From contig JAPYWO010000055.1 of the NCBI GenBank assembly GCA_028276305.1, forward strand, positions 1 through 7,051: a stretch of 7,051 nucleotides of DNA, written 5' to 3'. Both the position numbers and the translations under genes were made by a program. The first letter of the stretch is position 1, and the number at the start of each line of letters is the position of its first letter. The stretch is from Candidatus Thermokryptus sp. (GTDB taxonomy: Bacteria; Bacteroidota; Ignavibacteria; Kryptoniales; Kryptoniaceae). Below, piece after piece: positions 1 to 6,172 of this stretch. Below the pieces are notes generated by a model. The model searched no databases and had not been told where the DNA came from. It was given only the letters and a program-made list of their open reading frames with translations.

Positions 1-1040
1 TCGTCGCTTCCGCCATAGCCATGGAGAAGGTAAAGCGTTGGATATCTTTTGCTGATGTCAACATCATAGCTTGGTGGCAGATAAACGAAAAATGTCCTTT
101 CTTCCTTTAACCAGTTTGAATAAAATTTCGCTCTGAAAAATCTGCTTCTGTTTCCAATTTCAAGGAGCGAACCATTTTCATATTTGAAATATCTTACTTG
201 TTCATCGCTGAATTTTAAATTTCCGGTAGTATCTTTTATCAAACGAACATAATCAGCCACAAGAACACTATCATTTTCAGGCGAGTGATAAACCTTGAAG
301 TCAACATAGTCAATAGAGTATCTGTTTTGTGTTAAAAAGTCGCTGATCTGTCCGAGGTCTCTTTTCCAGAGCGTGTATGTCTTTTCATTTTCCCTATACC
401 TCGGGCTTAGGAAAGCAAGGTATGATGTCAAGCGTCCCGTTGTCAAAAGCGAATCCATTATTTTAACCGTGAGGAATACGGAGTTGAATTCTTGCTCGGA
501 AGCGAATTTTTTTGTTTCGTTTTTAAACTTCCAAAGTTCATCTCTTGAAATTATCATAACAGGACCATCGTAGATTCCACCACCGAAACCCTTGTCCTCA
601 ACTCTGACTGCAATCACATTGTCGGAATCATATTTTATCAAGTCGTTCGGGATAAAATAAATTCTCTCCTGTGTCCATCCGTTTGTCAACCCAATGAGTT
701 CCCCATTGAAATAGACCCTGTCGTTATCGTCTATTTTCCCAAGGTAGAGGTAAATTTTTTTCGTTTTGAAATACCCGGGGATTTTGATGTGTTTTCTATA
801 CCAAGCGACGCCGTCAAAGTTATAACCTTGTTTTTCCCATTGAGATGGGACTTGGATTTCAACCCATCCGAATTCGTCAAGTTTGGGCTCACTGTATTTT
901 TCATCATCACCTATTCTAAATAACCATTTCCCGGAAAGGTCAATCGCTTCCGATTCTTCCAAGCCGTTTAATTTTTGGTTTTGGTAAGTGCTACAACCGA
1001 CAAGTAAGACCGTAAAGAGCAACACCACATAAATTTTCAT
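1..1040 (-). CDS. Lipoprotein with GH2-type sugar-binding jelly roll and C-terminal esterase domain (partial, 3' end missing)
   Basis: The open frame runs from an ATG at 1040 off the left edge, giving 346 visible residues. Residues 1-16 (MKIYVVLLFTVLLVGC) are a lipoprotein signal with lipobox L-V-G-C16, so the mature protein should be lipidated in the envelope. Residues about 34-170 resemble the sugar-binding jelly roll of GH2 enzymes: AWYRK at 79-83, KIDDNDRVYFNGELIG at 102-117, and VIAVRVEDKGFGGGIYDGP at 142-160. No GH2 catalytic domain follows. Residues about 305-346 start a putative-esterase (Esterase D/feruloyl-esterase-like) alpha/beta hydrolase: RTFFVYLPPSYD, then RYPTLYLLHGYGGSD with the oxyanion-loop HGYGG at 340-344. 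The nucleophile serine and catalytic acid would lie outside the window. Residues about 200-300 are not firmly assigned. The gene begins 1 nt after the nucleoside phosphorylase stop, so it is probably translationally coupled as the last visible gene of the operon. A role in deacylating carbohydrate is inference; the substrate is unknown. Confidence 0.85.
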   Translation of the reverse strand, partial: MKIYVVLLFTVLLVGCSTYQNQKLNGLEESEAIDLSGKWLFRIGDDEKYSEPKLDEFGWVEIQVPSQWEKQGYNFDGVAWYRKHIKIPGYFKTKKIYLYLGKIDDNDRVYFNGELIGLTNGWTQERIYFIPNDLIKYDSDNVIAVRVEDKGFGGGIYDGPVMIISRDELWKFKNETKKFASEQEFNSVFLTVKIMDSLLTTGRLTSYLAFLSPRYRENEKTYTLWKRDLGQISDFLTQNRYSIDYVDFKVYHSPENDSVLVADYVRLIKDTTGNLKFSDEQVRYFKYENGSLLEIGNRSRFFRAKFYSNWLKEERTFFVYLPPSYDVDISKRYPTLYLLHGYGGSD

Positions 1041-1041
1041 C

Positions 1042-1860
1042 TCAAATGCCGATTTGTTTTATTTTTTTAATCACCTCTTTGATTAAAAGCGAGAATTCGT
1101 CTTTGACCTTGCTTGCTACAGCTGTGACTTCCTCGTGTGAGAGTTTGTTTTTGCTTATGCCAGCTGCATAGTTTGTGATGCAGGATATTCCAAGGACTCT
1201 CATCCCGAGGAAATTTGCGGTTATGACTTCGGGGACAGTTGACATGCCGACAGCGTCGCAACCGATTTTTCTTAACATTTCAACTTCGGCTGGTGTTTCA
1301 TAATTTGGACCTCTGACTCCACAGTAAATCCCCTCACGAATTGATATCCCGAGTTCAATCCCAGTTTCAATTGCGATTTTTTTCAATCTCTCGTCGTATG
1401 CCGGGTGATTCATCCTTTTTAAATTTTGTGGGAAGATTAAGAGTGGATTTAAGAACATAAAGTTTATGTGATCAGCTATGACCATAAGGTCACCTGGTTT
1501 AAAGTTTTTGTTCAATCCACCGGCTGCATTTGTCACAATTAGAATTTTCACGCCGAGTTCATTTGCGACGAGCACCGGGTAGATTACATTTTCTATCTCA
1601 CCGGACTCGTAAAAATGAATCCTTCCTTGAAATCCCAAAACACGGACATCGTTCAATTTCCCGAAGACGAGATTTCCAGCGTGACCTTCAACGGTTGGTC
1701 GGGGGTAGTTTGGGATTTCTTCGGTTTTGATTTTTATCTTATTTTCAAATTCTTCGGCAAGTTCACCCAGCCCTGAGCCAAGGATTATTGCTATCTCTGG
1801 ATTGAAATCGCCGATTAGATTTTTTATGTGGAGAGCGCTTTCTTTAACTTTTGTTTTCAT
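1042..1860 (-). CDS. punA: Purine nucleoside phosphorylase, trimeric (PNP/MTAP) family
   Basis: Cytoplasmic enzyme predicted to split purine ribo- or deoxyribonucleosides with phosphate into free base and sugar-1-phosphate (purine salvage). Numbered from the ATG at 1860 (272 aa, normal for the family), visible signatures are GSGLGE at 28-33 (phosphate-binding serine), EGHAG with H60, GRIHFYE with R80, H82 and Y84, TNAAGG at 110-115, GPNYETPAE with Y187 and E188, MSTVPEV at 206-212 and ITNYAAG with N230, then SHEEV with H242. The conserved E, N and H at the base- and ribose-binding positions match PNPs acting on 6-oxopurines (inosine, guanosine) rather than methylthioadenosine phosphorylases, which carry Asp in place of this Asn; that is inferred from the family. 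An in-frame TTG at 1875 would add five residues, but ATG is preferred. No clear Shine-Dalgarno is seen. The start overlaps the upstream membrane-protein gene by 17 nt, and its stop lies 1 nt before the lipoprotein start, so it is mid-operon. Confidence 0.93.
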   Translation of the reverse strand: MKTKVKESALHIKNLIGDFNPEIAIILGSGLGELAEEFENKIKIKTEEIPNYPRPTVEGHAGNLVFGKLNDVRVLGFQGRIHFYESGEIENVIYPVLVANELGVKILIVTNAAGGLNKNFKPGDLMVIADHINFMFLNPLLIFPQNLKRMNHPAYDERLKKIAIETGIELGISIREGIYCGVRGPNYETPAEVEMLRKIGCDAVGMSTVPEVITANFLGMRVLGISCITNYAAGISKNKLSHEEVTAVASKVKDEFSLLIKEVIKKIKQIGI

Positions 1861-2797
1861 TTTTAAAGTTTTCAAATCTTTTTTGAAAAATGTAGAGTGC
1901 TATTAACCCAAGACCCACGGCAAACCAAAGCGTCGCAAATCTTATTATGATGGTGACAGCTACCGCTGTTTCCTTCTGAACTTTATTTATGATGAGTAAT
2001 CCCGTCATGCTTCCTTCCGTAAGCCCAAGACCACCGGGGAGCATTGATATAGCGCCAGCGATTGTTGAAAAAGAATAAATAAATGTGGCAAGGTTTAGCG
2101 AAAAATCGCCAAGATATGCCTTTACCGTTAAGTAAAACCCGATACACTCAGAAAACCATGACAGTGTTGAAATAAGGACGGTTGGGATCAAAGTTTTAAT
2201 TTTTAGAAGTTCAACTATGCTGTCGTACGCTGTGTTAATTTTTTGAGAGAGATTGACACCTGTTAGTTTTTTTGTCCGATTCAAAATAAAGTTGAAAAAT
2301 TCCCTCTTACTTACAGCGAGTGTCCCGGCGATAAGAGTAATTCCGACGCCGGCAATTACCCCCTTGCCGTAGTTGAAATAAAAAGCGCCAAAGAGTGCAA
2401 GCAGAAGAAGCGCTAAAAAGTCGGTTAATCTTTCAGCTATGACGATCGGGGCAGAGCGTGATATTTGAACATTATCCGTTAACTTCAACAAGTATGATTT
2501 TAACGCTTCCCCAATTTTCCCGGGGGTGACGGACATAGTTAAACCGCTTATGAAGACGATTAAACTTTTGAAGGTTGAAATTTTTATACCGAGTTTCTTC
2601 AGATAAAATTCCCATCTCGCAAAGCGAATTAAATAATTCAGAATTGAAAGAGATAAAATTGGAGCGATGAGGAGCCAATTGAAGTTTTTAATTGCGTTGA
2701 TTAAGTCACCGACATTCGCATAGAAGGATAAGATGGCAAGTATCAGTATGCCGACGAAGATTGATGCAAGTATTTTTTTGTGGAGGTTTTCAATCAT
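1844..2797 (-). CDS. UPF0104 / lysylphosphatidylglycerol-synthase-TM-type integral membrane protein (flippase-like)
   Basis: A 317-residue polytopic inner-membrane protein with several hydrophobic segments, for example about 9-27, 42-57, 76-92, 123-141, 146-163, 203-224, 236-253 and 278-303. Family signatures are RFARWEFYLKKLG at 58-70, the loop TMSVTPGKIGEALKSYLL at 87-104, ERLTDFLALLLLA at 122-134, and near the end SMLPGGLGLTEGSMTGLL at 251-268 followed by RFATLWFAVGLG. These match the membrane domain family that includes the flippase part of MprF and many stand-alone proteins thought to move or modify lipid-linked substrates. The length fits a stand-alone membrane domain; no aminoacyl-transferase domain is attached, so aminoacylated lipid synthesis is not supported. 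Its ATG overlaps the maf stop by 8 nt, and its TAA overlaps the phosphorylase start by 17 nt, so it sits inside one operon. The substrate is unknown. Confidence 0.85.
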   Translation of the reverse strand: MIENLHKKILASIFVGILILAILSFYANVGDLINAIKNFNWLLIAPILSLSILNYLIRFARWEFYLKKLGIKISTFKSLIVFISGLTMSVTPGKIGEALKSYLLKLTDNVQISRSAPIVIAERLTDFLALLLLALFGAFYFNYGKGVIAGVGITLIAGTLAVSKREFFNFILNRTKKLTGVNLSQKINTAYDSIVELLKIKTLIPTVLISTLSWFSECIGFYLTVKAYLGDFSLNLATFIYSFSTIAGAISMLPGGLGLTEGSMTGLLIINKVQKETAVAVTIIIRFATLWFAVGLGLIALYIFQKRFENFKNENKS

Positions 2798-3377
2798 CGG
2801 CGAGAAATTCTTTCATTCTAAGGTAAAACTTCGTCAATGGGAAACCGACTACATTGTAGAAGCATCCGTTTATTCTCTCGACGAAGACGGCGCCGTAATC
2901 ATCTTGAATTCCGTATGCCCCGGCTTTATCAAGTGGTGAGCCAGTTGCAACATATTCCTTTATCTCTTCTTCGCTTAGCTCCCTGAATTTAACTTCTGTA
3001 ACTTCAAAGTCACAGATGAATTTCCCAGTTTTGGTGTCAAGTATTGTAAAGCCAGTATATACTTGGTGCGTTTTTCCGGAGAGTTTTTTCAGCATTTGTA
3101 TCGCTTCGTTTGAGTCCCTCGGTTTATTTATTATTTCACCGTCAAGGACGACTATTGTATCGGCTGATATTACAATTGCGTCGTTATAGTTTTTCGCAAC
3201 TTCCATTGCTTTTTTCTTTGATAGGGTCAGGACATGATCTGCGGGTGAGTTTGATTGTATTGAGTCCTCGTCAACACCGCTTGGGTGGACAGTAAATTTA
3301 AGCCCGATTTGTTTTAAAAGGATTTGTCTTCTTGGTGAAGCGGATGCAAGAACTATCGGTTTATTTATTTTAAGCAT
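2790..3377 (-). CDS. maf: Maf family nucleoside triphosphate pyrophosphatase (dTTP/UTP type)
   Basis: Cytoplasmic house-cleaning enzyme that hydrolyses non-canonical or excess nucleoside triphosphates to the monophosphate and pyrophosphate. The 195-residue length is normal. Motifs in order are LASASPRRQILL at 10-21 (nucleotide-binding loop with S14, R16 and R17), VDED at 35-38, the lysines of SKKKA at 53-57, SADTIV at 71-76 with metal-binding or catalytic D73, INKPRD at 83-88, GKTHQVYTG at 101-109, DKAGAYGIQ at 150-158 and INGCFYNVVGFPL at 169-181. The SPRR loop, the NKP lysine and the GIQ glutamine match the YhdE-like branch (dTTP/UTP and modified pyrimidine nucleotides), not the YceF-like branch, which carries different residues there. 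It is the first gene of the minus-strand operon and overlaps the next gene by 8 nt (ATGATTGA). The leader is unusually short: a terminator for the upstream gene ends about 20 nt before this ATG. Confidence 0.95.
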   Translation of the reverse strand: MLKINKPIVLASASPRRQILLKQIGLKFTVHPSGVDEDSIQSNSPADHVLTLSKKKAMEVAKNYNDAIVISADTIVVLDGEIINKPRDSNEAIQMLKKLSGKTHQVYTGFTILDTKTGKFICDFEVTEVKFRELSEEEIKEYVATGSPLDKAGAYGIQDDYGAVFVERINGCFYNVVGFPLTKFYLRMKEFLADD

Positions 3378-3396
3378 TTTTCAAATTCGTTTATTA

Positions 3397-3425
3397 ACAA
3401 AAAATCCCGACACGAGGTCGGGATT
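3397..3425 (-). terminator. Rho-independent terminator of the small FN3-like gene
   Basis: Read on the minus strand, a 9-bp stem AATCCCGAC/GTCGGGATT (3425-3417 with 3411-3403) encloses the loop CTCGT and runs straight into a T tract (TTTTTTG counting the stem end). It lies about 44 nt after the TAA of the gene at 3469-3861. On the plus strand the stem is followed by AAATT, not a T run, so it is directional. It ends only about 20 nt before the maf start. Confidence 0.85.
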
Positions 3426-3468
3426 AAATTAAGAAATGAAAATTTTAAATTCAAAAAGCTCTGCGTGA

Positions 3469-3861
3469 TTATCTAAACATCGCTTTGATGCTTCCCCAAG
3501 TTCTCTTTACGCTTGAGACCTTATGAAGCACCGTTATCGGACCGACATAAAAAGGGCCATTGTTCGTTACGACTTGGAGTCGGTAAAAGTAGATGTTATC
3601 TGTCTGTTTAAAGGCGGATGCGTCAATATATTCGTAGATTGAGTTGCTACCCTTTGGTGGAATTTCAGCAAGTTTTGCAAATTCACTTGATTGATTTACG
3701 CCTCTTTCAAGGACGAATTTTTGAACCCCTGTTTCATCGGATGTTTTCCAGCGAATTACGACATTATCATTTTGGCTTTGCGCTGTGAAGTATTCAACCA
3801 CAGTCCCAGCCATTGAAATAGCAAAGGCAAGTGCGAGAATTAAAAAAAGTGCTTTCTTCAT
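3469..3861 (-). CDS. Small secreted fibronectin-III-like protein of unknown function
   Basis: 130 residues starting MKKALFLILALAFAISMAG, a clear Sec signal peptide. The rest reads as one beta-sandwich of fibronectin type III style: VEYFTAQSQNDNVVIRWKTSDE, then VQKFVLERGV, a Y-E-Y-I-D strand, and IYFYRLQVVTNNGPFYVGPITV. This pattern is common in surface proteins of the FCB group. The tail after the sandwich, SSVKRTWGSIKAMFR, is basic and amphipathic and is not a T9SS sorting domain. The ATG at 3861 is preferred because AAGG sits about 9 nt upstream; an in-frame TTG at 3885 would add eight charged residues before the signal peptide and has no such site. It is a single-gene unit with its own promoter and terminator. 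It is probably exported to the periplasm or cell surface. I cannot assign a function; carbohydrate or protein binding is only a guess. Confidence 0.8.
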   Translation of the reverse strand: MKKALFLILALAFAISMAGTVVEYFTAQSQNDNVVIRWKTSDETGVQKFVLERGVNQSSEFAKLAEIPPKGSNSIYEYIDASAFKQTDNIYFYRLQVVTNNGPFYVGPITVLHKVSSVKRTWGSIKAMFR

Positions 3862-3894
3862 TGCGTTTGACCTTTTTATTTTCAATTCAAAGTT

Positions 3895-3923
3895 AATATA
3901 ATTTTAGGTAAAAGTCAAGTCAA
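3895..3923 (-). promoter_or_regulatory. Sigma70-like promoter of the small FN3-like gene
   Basis: On the minus strand TTGACT (3923-3918) is followed by exactly 17 nt and then TATATT (3900-3895). The -10 box is 33 nt upstream of the ATG at 3861. It partly overlaps TAACTTTG (3895-3888), which also fits the TAnnTTTG -7 element known from Bacteroidetes, so either reading places initiation close by. Confidence 0.6.
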
Positions 3924-3928
3924 TAAAA

Positions 3929-3985
3929 AATTAACATCCCTCACTTCTATTCTCTCATACAAGTGGAGAAAAAGTTAAAAGAATT
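3929..3985. repeat. REP-like repeat, diverged copy A
   Basis: This copy starts AATTAACA, continues CCCTCACTT, then TTCTCTC, a short spacer, GGAGA and AAAG..AAGAATT. The same series in the same order and orientation recurs at 4041-4100. Its internal palindrome has decayed to about 5 bp (TTCTC 3950-3954 with GAGAA 3966-3970). No ORF is supported here. Confidence 0.6.
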
Positions 3986-3997
3986 TCTTCAAAAGCT

Positions 3998-4020
3998 TCC
4001 TCCCCATTGACGGGGGAGGA
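3998..4020. repeat. GC-rich palindromic element between the two repeat copies
   Basis: TCCTCCCC (3998-4005) pairs perfectly over 8 bp with GGGGAGGA (4013-4020) around the loop ATTGACG. It is followed by TTGAGGTGGGGGTG, whose GGGGTG can pair with CACCCC at about 4050-4055. The composition contrasts strongly with the AT-rich flanks. There is no T tract on either side, so a simple terminator is unlikely; it reads as a REP-like extragenic palindrome. Confidence 0.6.
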
Positions 4021-4040
4021 TTGAGGTGGGGGTGAAAAAG

Positions 4041-4100
4041 AATTAACAACACCCCTCACTTTAATTCTCTCCCGCAAGGGGAGAGAAAACTTAAGAGAAT
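4041..4100. repeat. REP-like repeat, intact copy B with hairpin
   Basis: Direct repeat of the unit at 3929-3985 (AATTAACA, CCCTCACTT, TTCTCTC, GGAGA, AGAATT). Its internal palindrome is intact: TTCTCTCCC (4065-4073) pairs over 9 bp with GGGAGAGAA (4079-4087) around GCAAG. The copy abuts the stop codon of the 658-residue gene, so on the minus strand the hairpin falls about 14 nt past that stop. It lacks a T tract there, so it may stabilise the 3' end or weakly terminate; that is inference. Confidence 0.65.
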
Positions 4101-6077
4101 TCACTTAATTAAAAGCATTTTGTTTGTTTTTCTGAATTTTGGTGTTTTCAAAGTATATAAATAGACACCGCTTGGTAAATCCCTTGCGTCAAAGTTGAGT
4201 TTATATTTCCCAGGTTCAAGGTCTTTGTCCAACAAGACCTTTATCTCATAACCGAGGGCGTCGTGAATGATTAACTTAACCTGCGTTCTTTCTGGTATGT
4301 CAAATTCAATTGTTGTAGCTGGGTTGAACGGGTTTGGATAGTTTTGATAAAGGATAAATGATTTTGGTATTTCGTTTTCATAAGAGACAGAGGTTATAAT
4401 TATTTCAACTTCGCTGTTGTTACTGCTTATATTATCGTGGATATCTTGAGCAGCGACAACATAATATACGCGTCCGCTTGTCGGAAAACTTCTATCTATG
4501 TAAAAACTATCCCTTGTAGTTGCAATTGGTCCTGTTTTATAAATATCTATTCCGGATTTATCACTGCGATAGATTAAATAACCTCTTAGGTCTGTTTCGC
4601 TGTTGTGGTCCCAGGTCAATAATACAGCGCCATTTTCATATCTACTAGCAACTCTTCTTGGGGGCAAAGGTGCGAGGTTATCAACAGAATATCCACTGTC
4701 TACAAAAGAGTCGTAAAATACATTCGGGTCATATGTATGGGCTGAAATAAAGAAGTAATGTTTCCCATCGGTTGTTGACATTGAGTCATAGAGAGTTTGA
4801 GCTGTGAAGGCATAGTATTGCAGTTTATGAGCTGGTTGACTTCCGATGTTTTCCCAAAAGTAAGTTATTCCATTAAATTTTCTGATCCTATATGATTTAT
4901 TCGGTTGGTTAAATTTCGTTTGTGGTTGAGGGAGTGCCCTCCATATAGTATAATGGGTTAGTTCGTTAACATTTGTATCAAGTGATGAGGCGACCCATCT
5001 TATCAATACTTTTCCGCCCTGGTCGTTTGGGACATCGCGAATTGAAATGATTTTGGGATAAATAGGGATTATAACTCCGCCTTCACGATATACAGCAAGC
5101 CCTCCAAATACAGTTCCAATCCACTTGTTCTCCCATCCATCTATTGCTATTGCAAAAACATAGTTATCAGGCAATCCAGAATTTGAAAAGTTATAGACAG
5201 TCCAATTCACACCATCAAACTTTGCAAGCCCTCTACCTCTTGTTCCAATCCATTTGTTCCCCCCTCCATCTATGGCTATTGCAGTAACCCAGTTATAAGG
5301 CAAGCCAGAGTTTGAAGTATCATAAACAATCCAATTCTTCACACCATCAAACTTAGCAAGACCCCCATTCAGAGTCCCAATCCATATGTTCCCCACTCCA
5401 TCTATGGCTATTGCATAAACAGTGTCGGAAGGCAAGAGAGAATTCCTGTGTTTATAAACAGTCCAATTTGTTCCATCAAACTTTGCAAGCCCTCCACCAC
5501 CTGTTCCAATCCATTTGTTCCCCCCTCCATCTATGGCTATTGCAAGAACCCAATTACCGGGCAAGCCAGAATTTGAAGTGTTATAAACAGTCCAACTCAC
5601 ATCATCAAACTTTGCAAGCCCTCTACTTGTTCCAATCCATTTATTTCCTTGTCCATCTATAGCTATTGCATAAACATAGTTAGAAGTCAAGCCAGAATTT
5701 GAAGTGTTATAAACAGTCCAACTTGATCCATCAAACTTTGCAACACCTCCACCATATGTTCCAATCCATTTGTTCCCTTGTCCATCTATGGCTATTGCAA
5801 AAACATCGTTATTAGGCAAACCAGAATTTGAAGTGTTATAAACTGTCCAATTCACATCATCAAACTTTGCAAGCCCATCAGTTGTTCCAATCCATTTGTT
5901 TCCTTGTCCATCTATGGCTATTGCCCTAACATCGTTATCAGGCAAGCCAGAATTTGAAGTGTTATAAATAATCCATTCTGGTGGGGGGCCTTGTGAAAGG
6001 GAAAAATTAATTATAATTAAAACAAAAACAAGAGAAACAAATGCTTTTATGCTGTGGTTTGTTCTATGGTTAGTCAT
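4101..6077 (-). CDS. Secreted seven-blade propeller protein with FN3-like modules and a T9SS C-terminal sorting domain
   Basis: 658 residues. Residues 1-29 are a signal peptide with a hydrophobic stretch at about 12-27. Seven tandem repeats of 42-44 residues begin at W35, W77, W120, W162, W205, W249 and W292, with consensus W-T-V-Y-N-T-S-N-S-G-L-P, then AIAIDG, GNKWIGT and GLAKFDG. This is the two-component-regulator propeller (Reg_prop) style, and seven copies fit one closed beta-propeller. Two FN3-like stretches follow (about 342-455 and 468-562; the latter has VLLTWDHNSETDLRGYLIYRS). The C terminus (about 570-658) is a type A T9SS sorting domain: NYPNPFNPATTIEF, GYEIKVLL, LPSGVYLYTL and the final KMLLIK. 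It is therefore predicted to be exported by Sec, then through the outer membrane by type IX secretion. There are no kinase, DNA-binding or enzymatic domains, so despite the repeat name it is not a regulator. AAAGG lies about 8 nt before the ATG. It is divergent from the biotin carrier gene. The ligand is unknown. Confidence 0.9.
   Translation of the reverse strand: MTNHRTNHSIKAFVSLVFVLIIINFSLSQGPPPEWIIYNTSNSGLPDNDVRAIAIDGQGNKWIGTTDGLAKFDDVNWTVYNTSNSGLPNNDVFAIAIDGQGNKWIGTYGGGVAKFDGSSWTVYNTSNSGLTSNYVYAIAIDGQGNKWIGTSRGLAKFDDVSWTVYNTSNSGLPGNWVLAIAIDGGGNKWIGTGGGGLAKFDGTNWTVYKHRNSLLPSDTVYAIAIDGVGNIWIGTLNGGLAKFDGVKNWIVYDTSNSGLPYNWVTAIAIDGGGNKWIGTRGRGLAKFDGVNWTVYNFSNSGLPDNYVFAIAIDGWENKWIGTVFGGLAVYREGGVIIPIYPKIISIRDVPNDQGGKVLIRWVASSLDTNVNELTHYTIWRALPQPQTKFNQPNKSYRIRKFNGITYFWENIGSQPAHKLQYYAFTAQTLYDSMSTTDGKHYFFISAHTYDPNVFYDSFVDSGYSVDNLAPLPPRRVASRYENGAVLLTWDHNSETDLRGYLIYRSDKSGIDIYKTGPIATTRDSFYIDRSFPTSGRVYYVVAAQDIHDNISSNNSEVEIIITSVSYENEIPKSFILYQNYPNPFNPATTIEFDIPERTQVKLIIHDALGYEIKVLLDKDLEPGKYKLNFDARDLPSGVYLYTLKTPKFRKTNKMLLIK
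4104..4370 (-). other. T9SS type A sorting domain coding segment
   Basis: Encodes residues about 570-658 of the propeller protein. The NYPNPFNPATTIEF opening, a central GYEIKVLL strand, LPSGVYLYTL and the lysine-rich end TNKMLLIK are the hallmarks of the Por/T9SS C-terminal signal found in FCB-group bacteria. In characterised systems this domain is recognised at the outer membrane and removed or anchored; here that is inferred from family knowledge. It implies that the genome carries T9SS genes elsewhere. Confidence 0.88.
5082..5975 (-). repeat. Seven tandem in-frame repeats encoding propeller blades
   Basis: The units are 126-132 bp. Plus-strand landmarks recurring in nearly every unit are TTCCAATCCATTTGTT, TCCATCTATGGCTATTGC, GAATTTGAAGTGTTATAAAC and CCATCAAACTTTGCAAG. 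Synonymous codon positions are shared as well as amino acids, which points to fairly recent duplication or gene conversion. The fifth unit (about 5334-5465) is the most divergent in the loop (YKHRNSLLPSDT). The sequence is coding throughout, so it is not a CRISPR array or a non-coding satellite. Confidence 0.92.
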
Positions 6078-6117
6078 GGCATTAACCTTTGCTTTGTTTT
6101 TTATTAAAATTTACTAA

Positions 6118-6146
6118 ACCTTAAAAAGATTTTCTGAAAAAGTCAA
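6118..6146 (-). promoter_or_regulatory. Possible promoter of the propeller gene
   Basis: On the minus strand TTGACT (6146-6141) is followed by 17 nt and TAAGGT (6123-6118), about 40 nt before the ATG at 6077. The -35 box is good but the -10 box is poor, so this is a weak call. An A/T-rich alternative -10 may lie a little nearer the gene. Confidence 0.35.
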
Positions 6147-6172
6147 GAGTTTGGGTGTGACGCAGAGCACAC

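Noticed and set aside
373..573. Plus-strand open frame of 66 codons
   Set aside because: It lies antisense inside the well-supported lipoprotein-esterase gene and its translation shows no domain or plausible ribosome binding site.
1530..1730. Plus-strand open frame rich in Arg and His
   Set aside because: It is antisense to the conserved nucleoside phosphorylase and its odd composition is typical of a shadow frame.
1861..1875. TTG start at 1875 for the nucleoside phosphorylase
   Set aside because: It adds only five non-conserved residues before an in-frame ATG at 1860 and has no better ribosome binding site.
3862..3885. TTG start at 3885 for the small FN3-like gene
   Set aside because: It would put eight mostly polar and basic residues before the signal peptide and consume the AAGG ribosome binding site that serves the ATG at 3861.
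4065..4087. Hairpin after the propeller gene as a classical terminator
   Set aside because: The 9-bp stem is good but no T tract follows on the minus strand, and its repeat copy 110 bp away marks it as part of a REP-like element.
5411..5662. Plus-strand open frame with repeats of HHQTLQAL
   Set aside because: It is the antisense reading of the propeller repeats; the periodicity comes from the real gene on the other strand.
5082..5975. Regularly spaced repeats as a CRISPR array
   Set aside because: The units are 126-132 bp, continuous without unique spacers, and translate in frame into propeller blades.
4101..6077. Propeller protein as a two-component regulator
   Set aside because: Only the propeller repeats are shared with such regulators; there is no transmembrane helix after the repeats, no histidine kinase and no DNA-binding domain, and the protein ends in a secretion signal.
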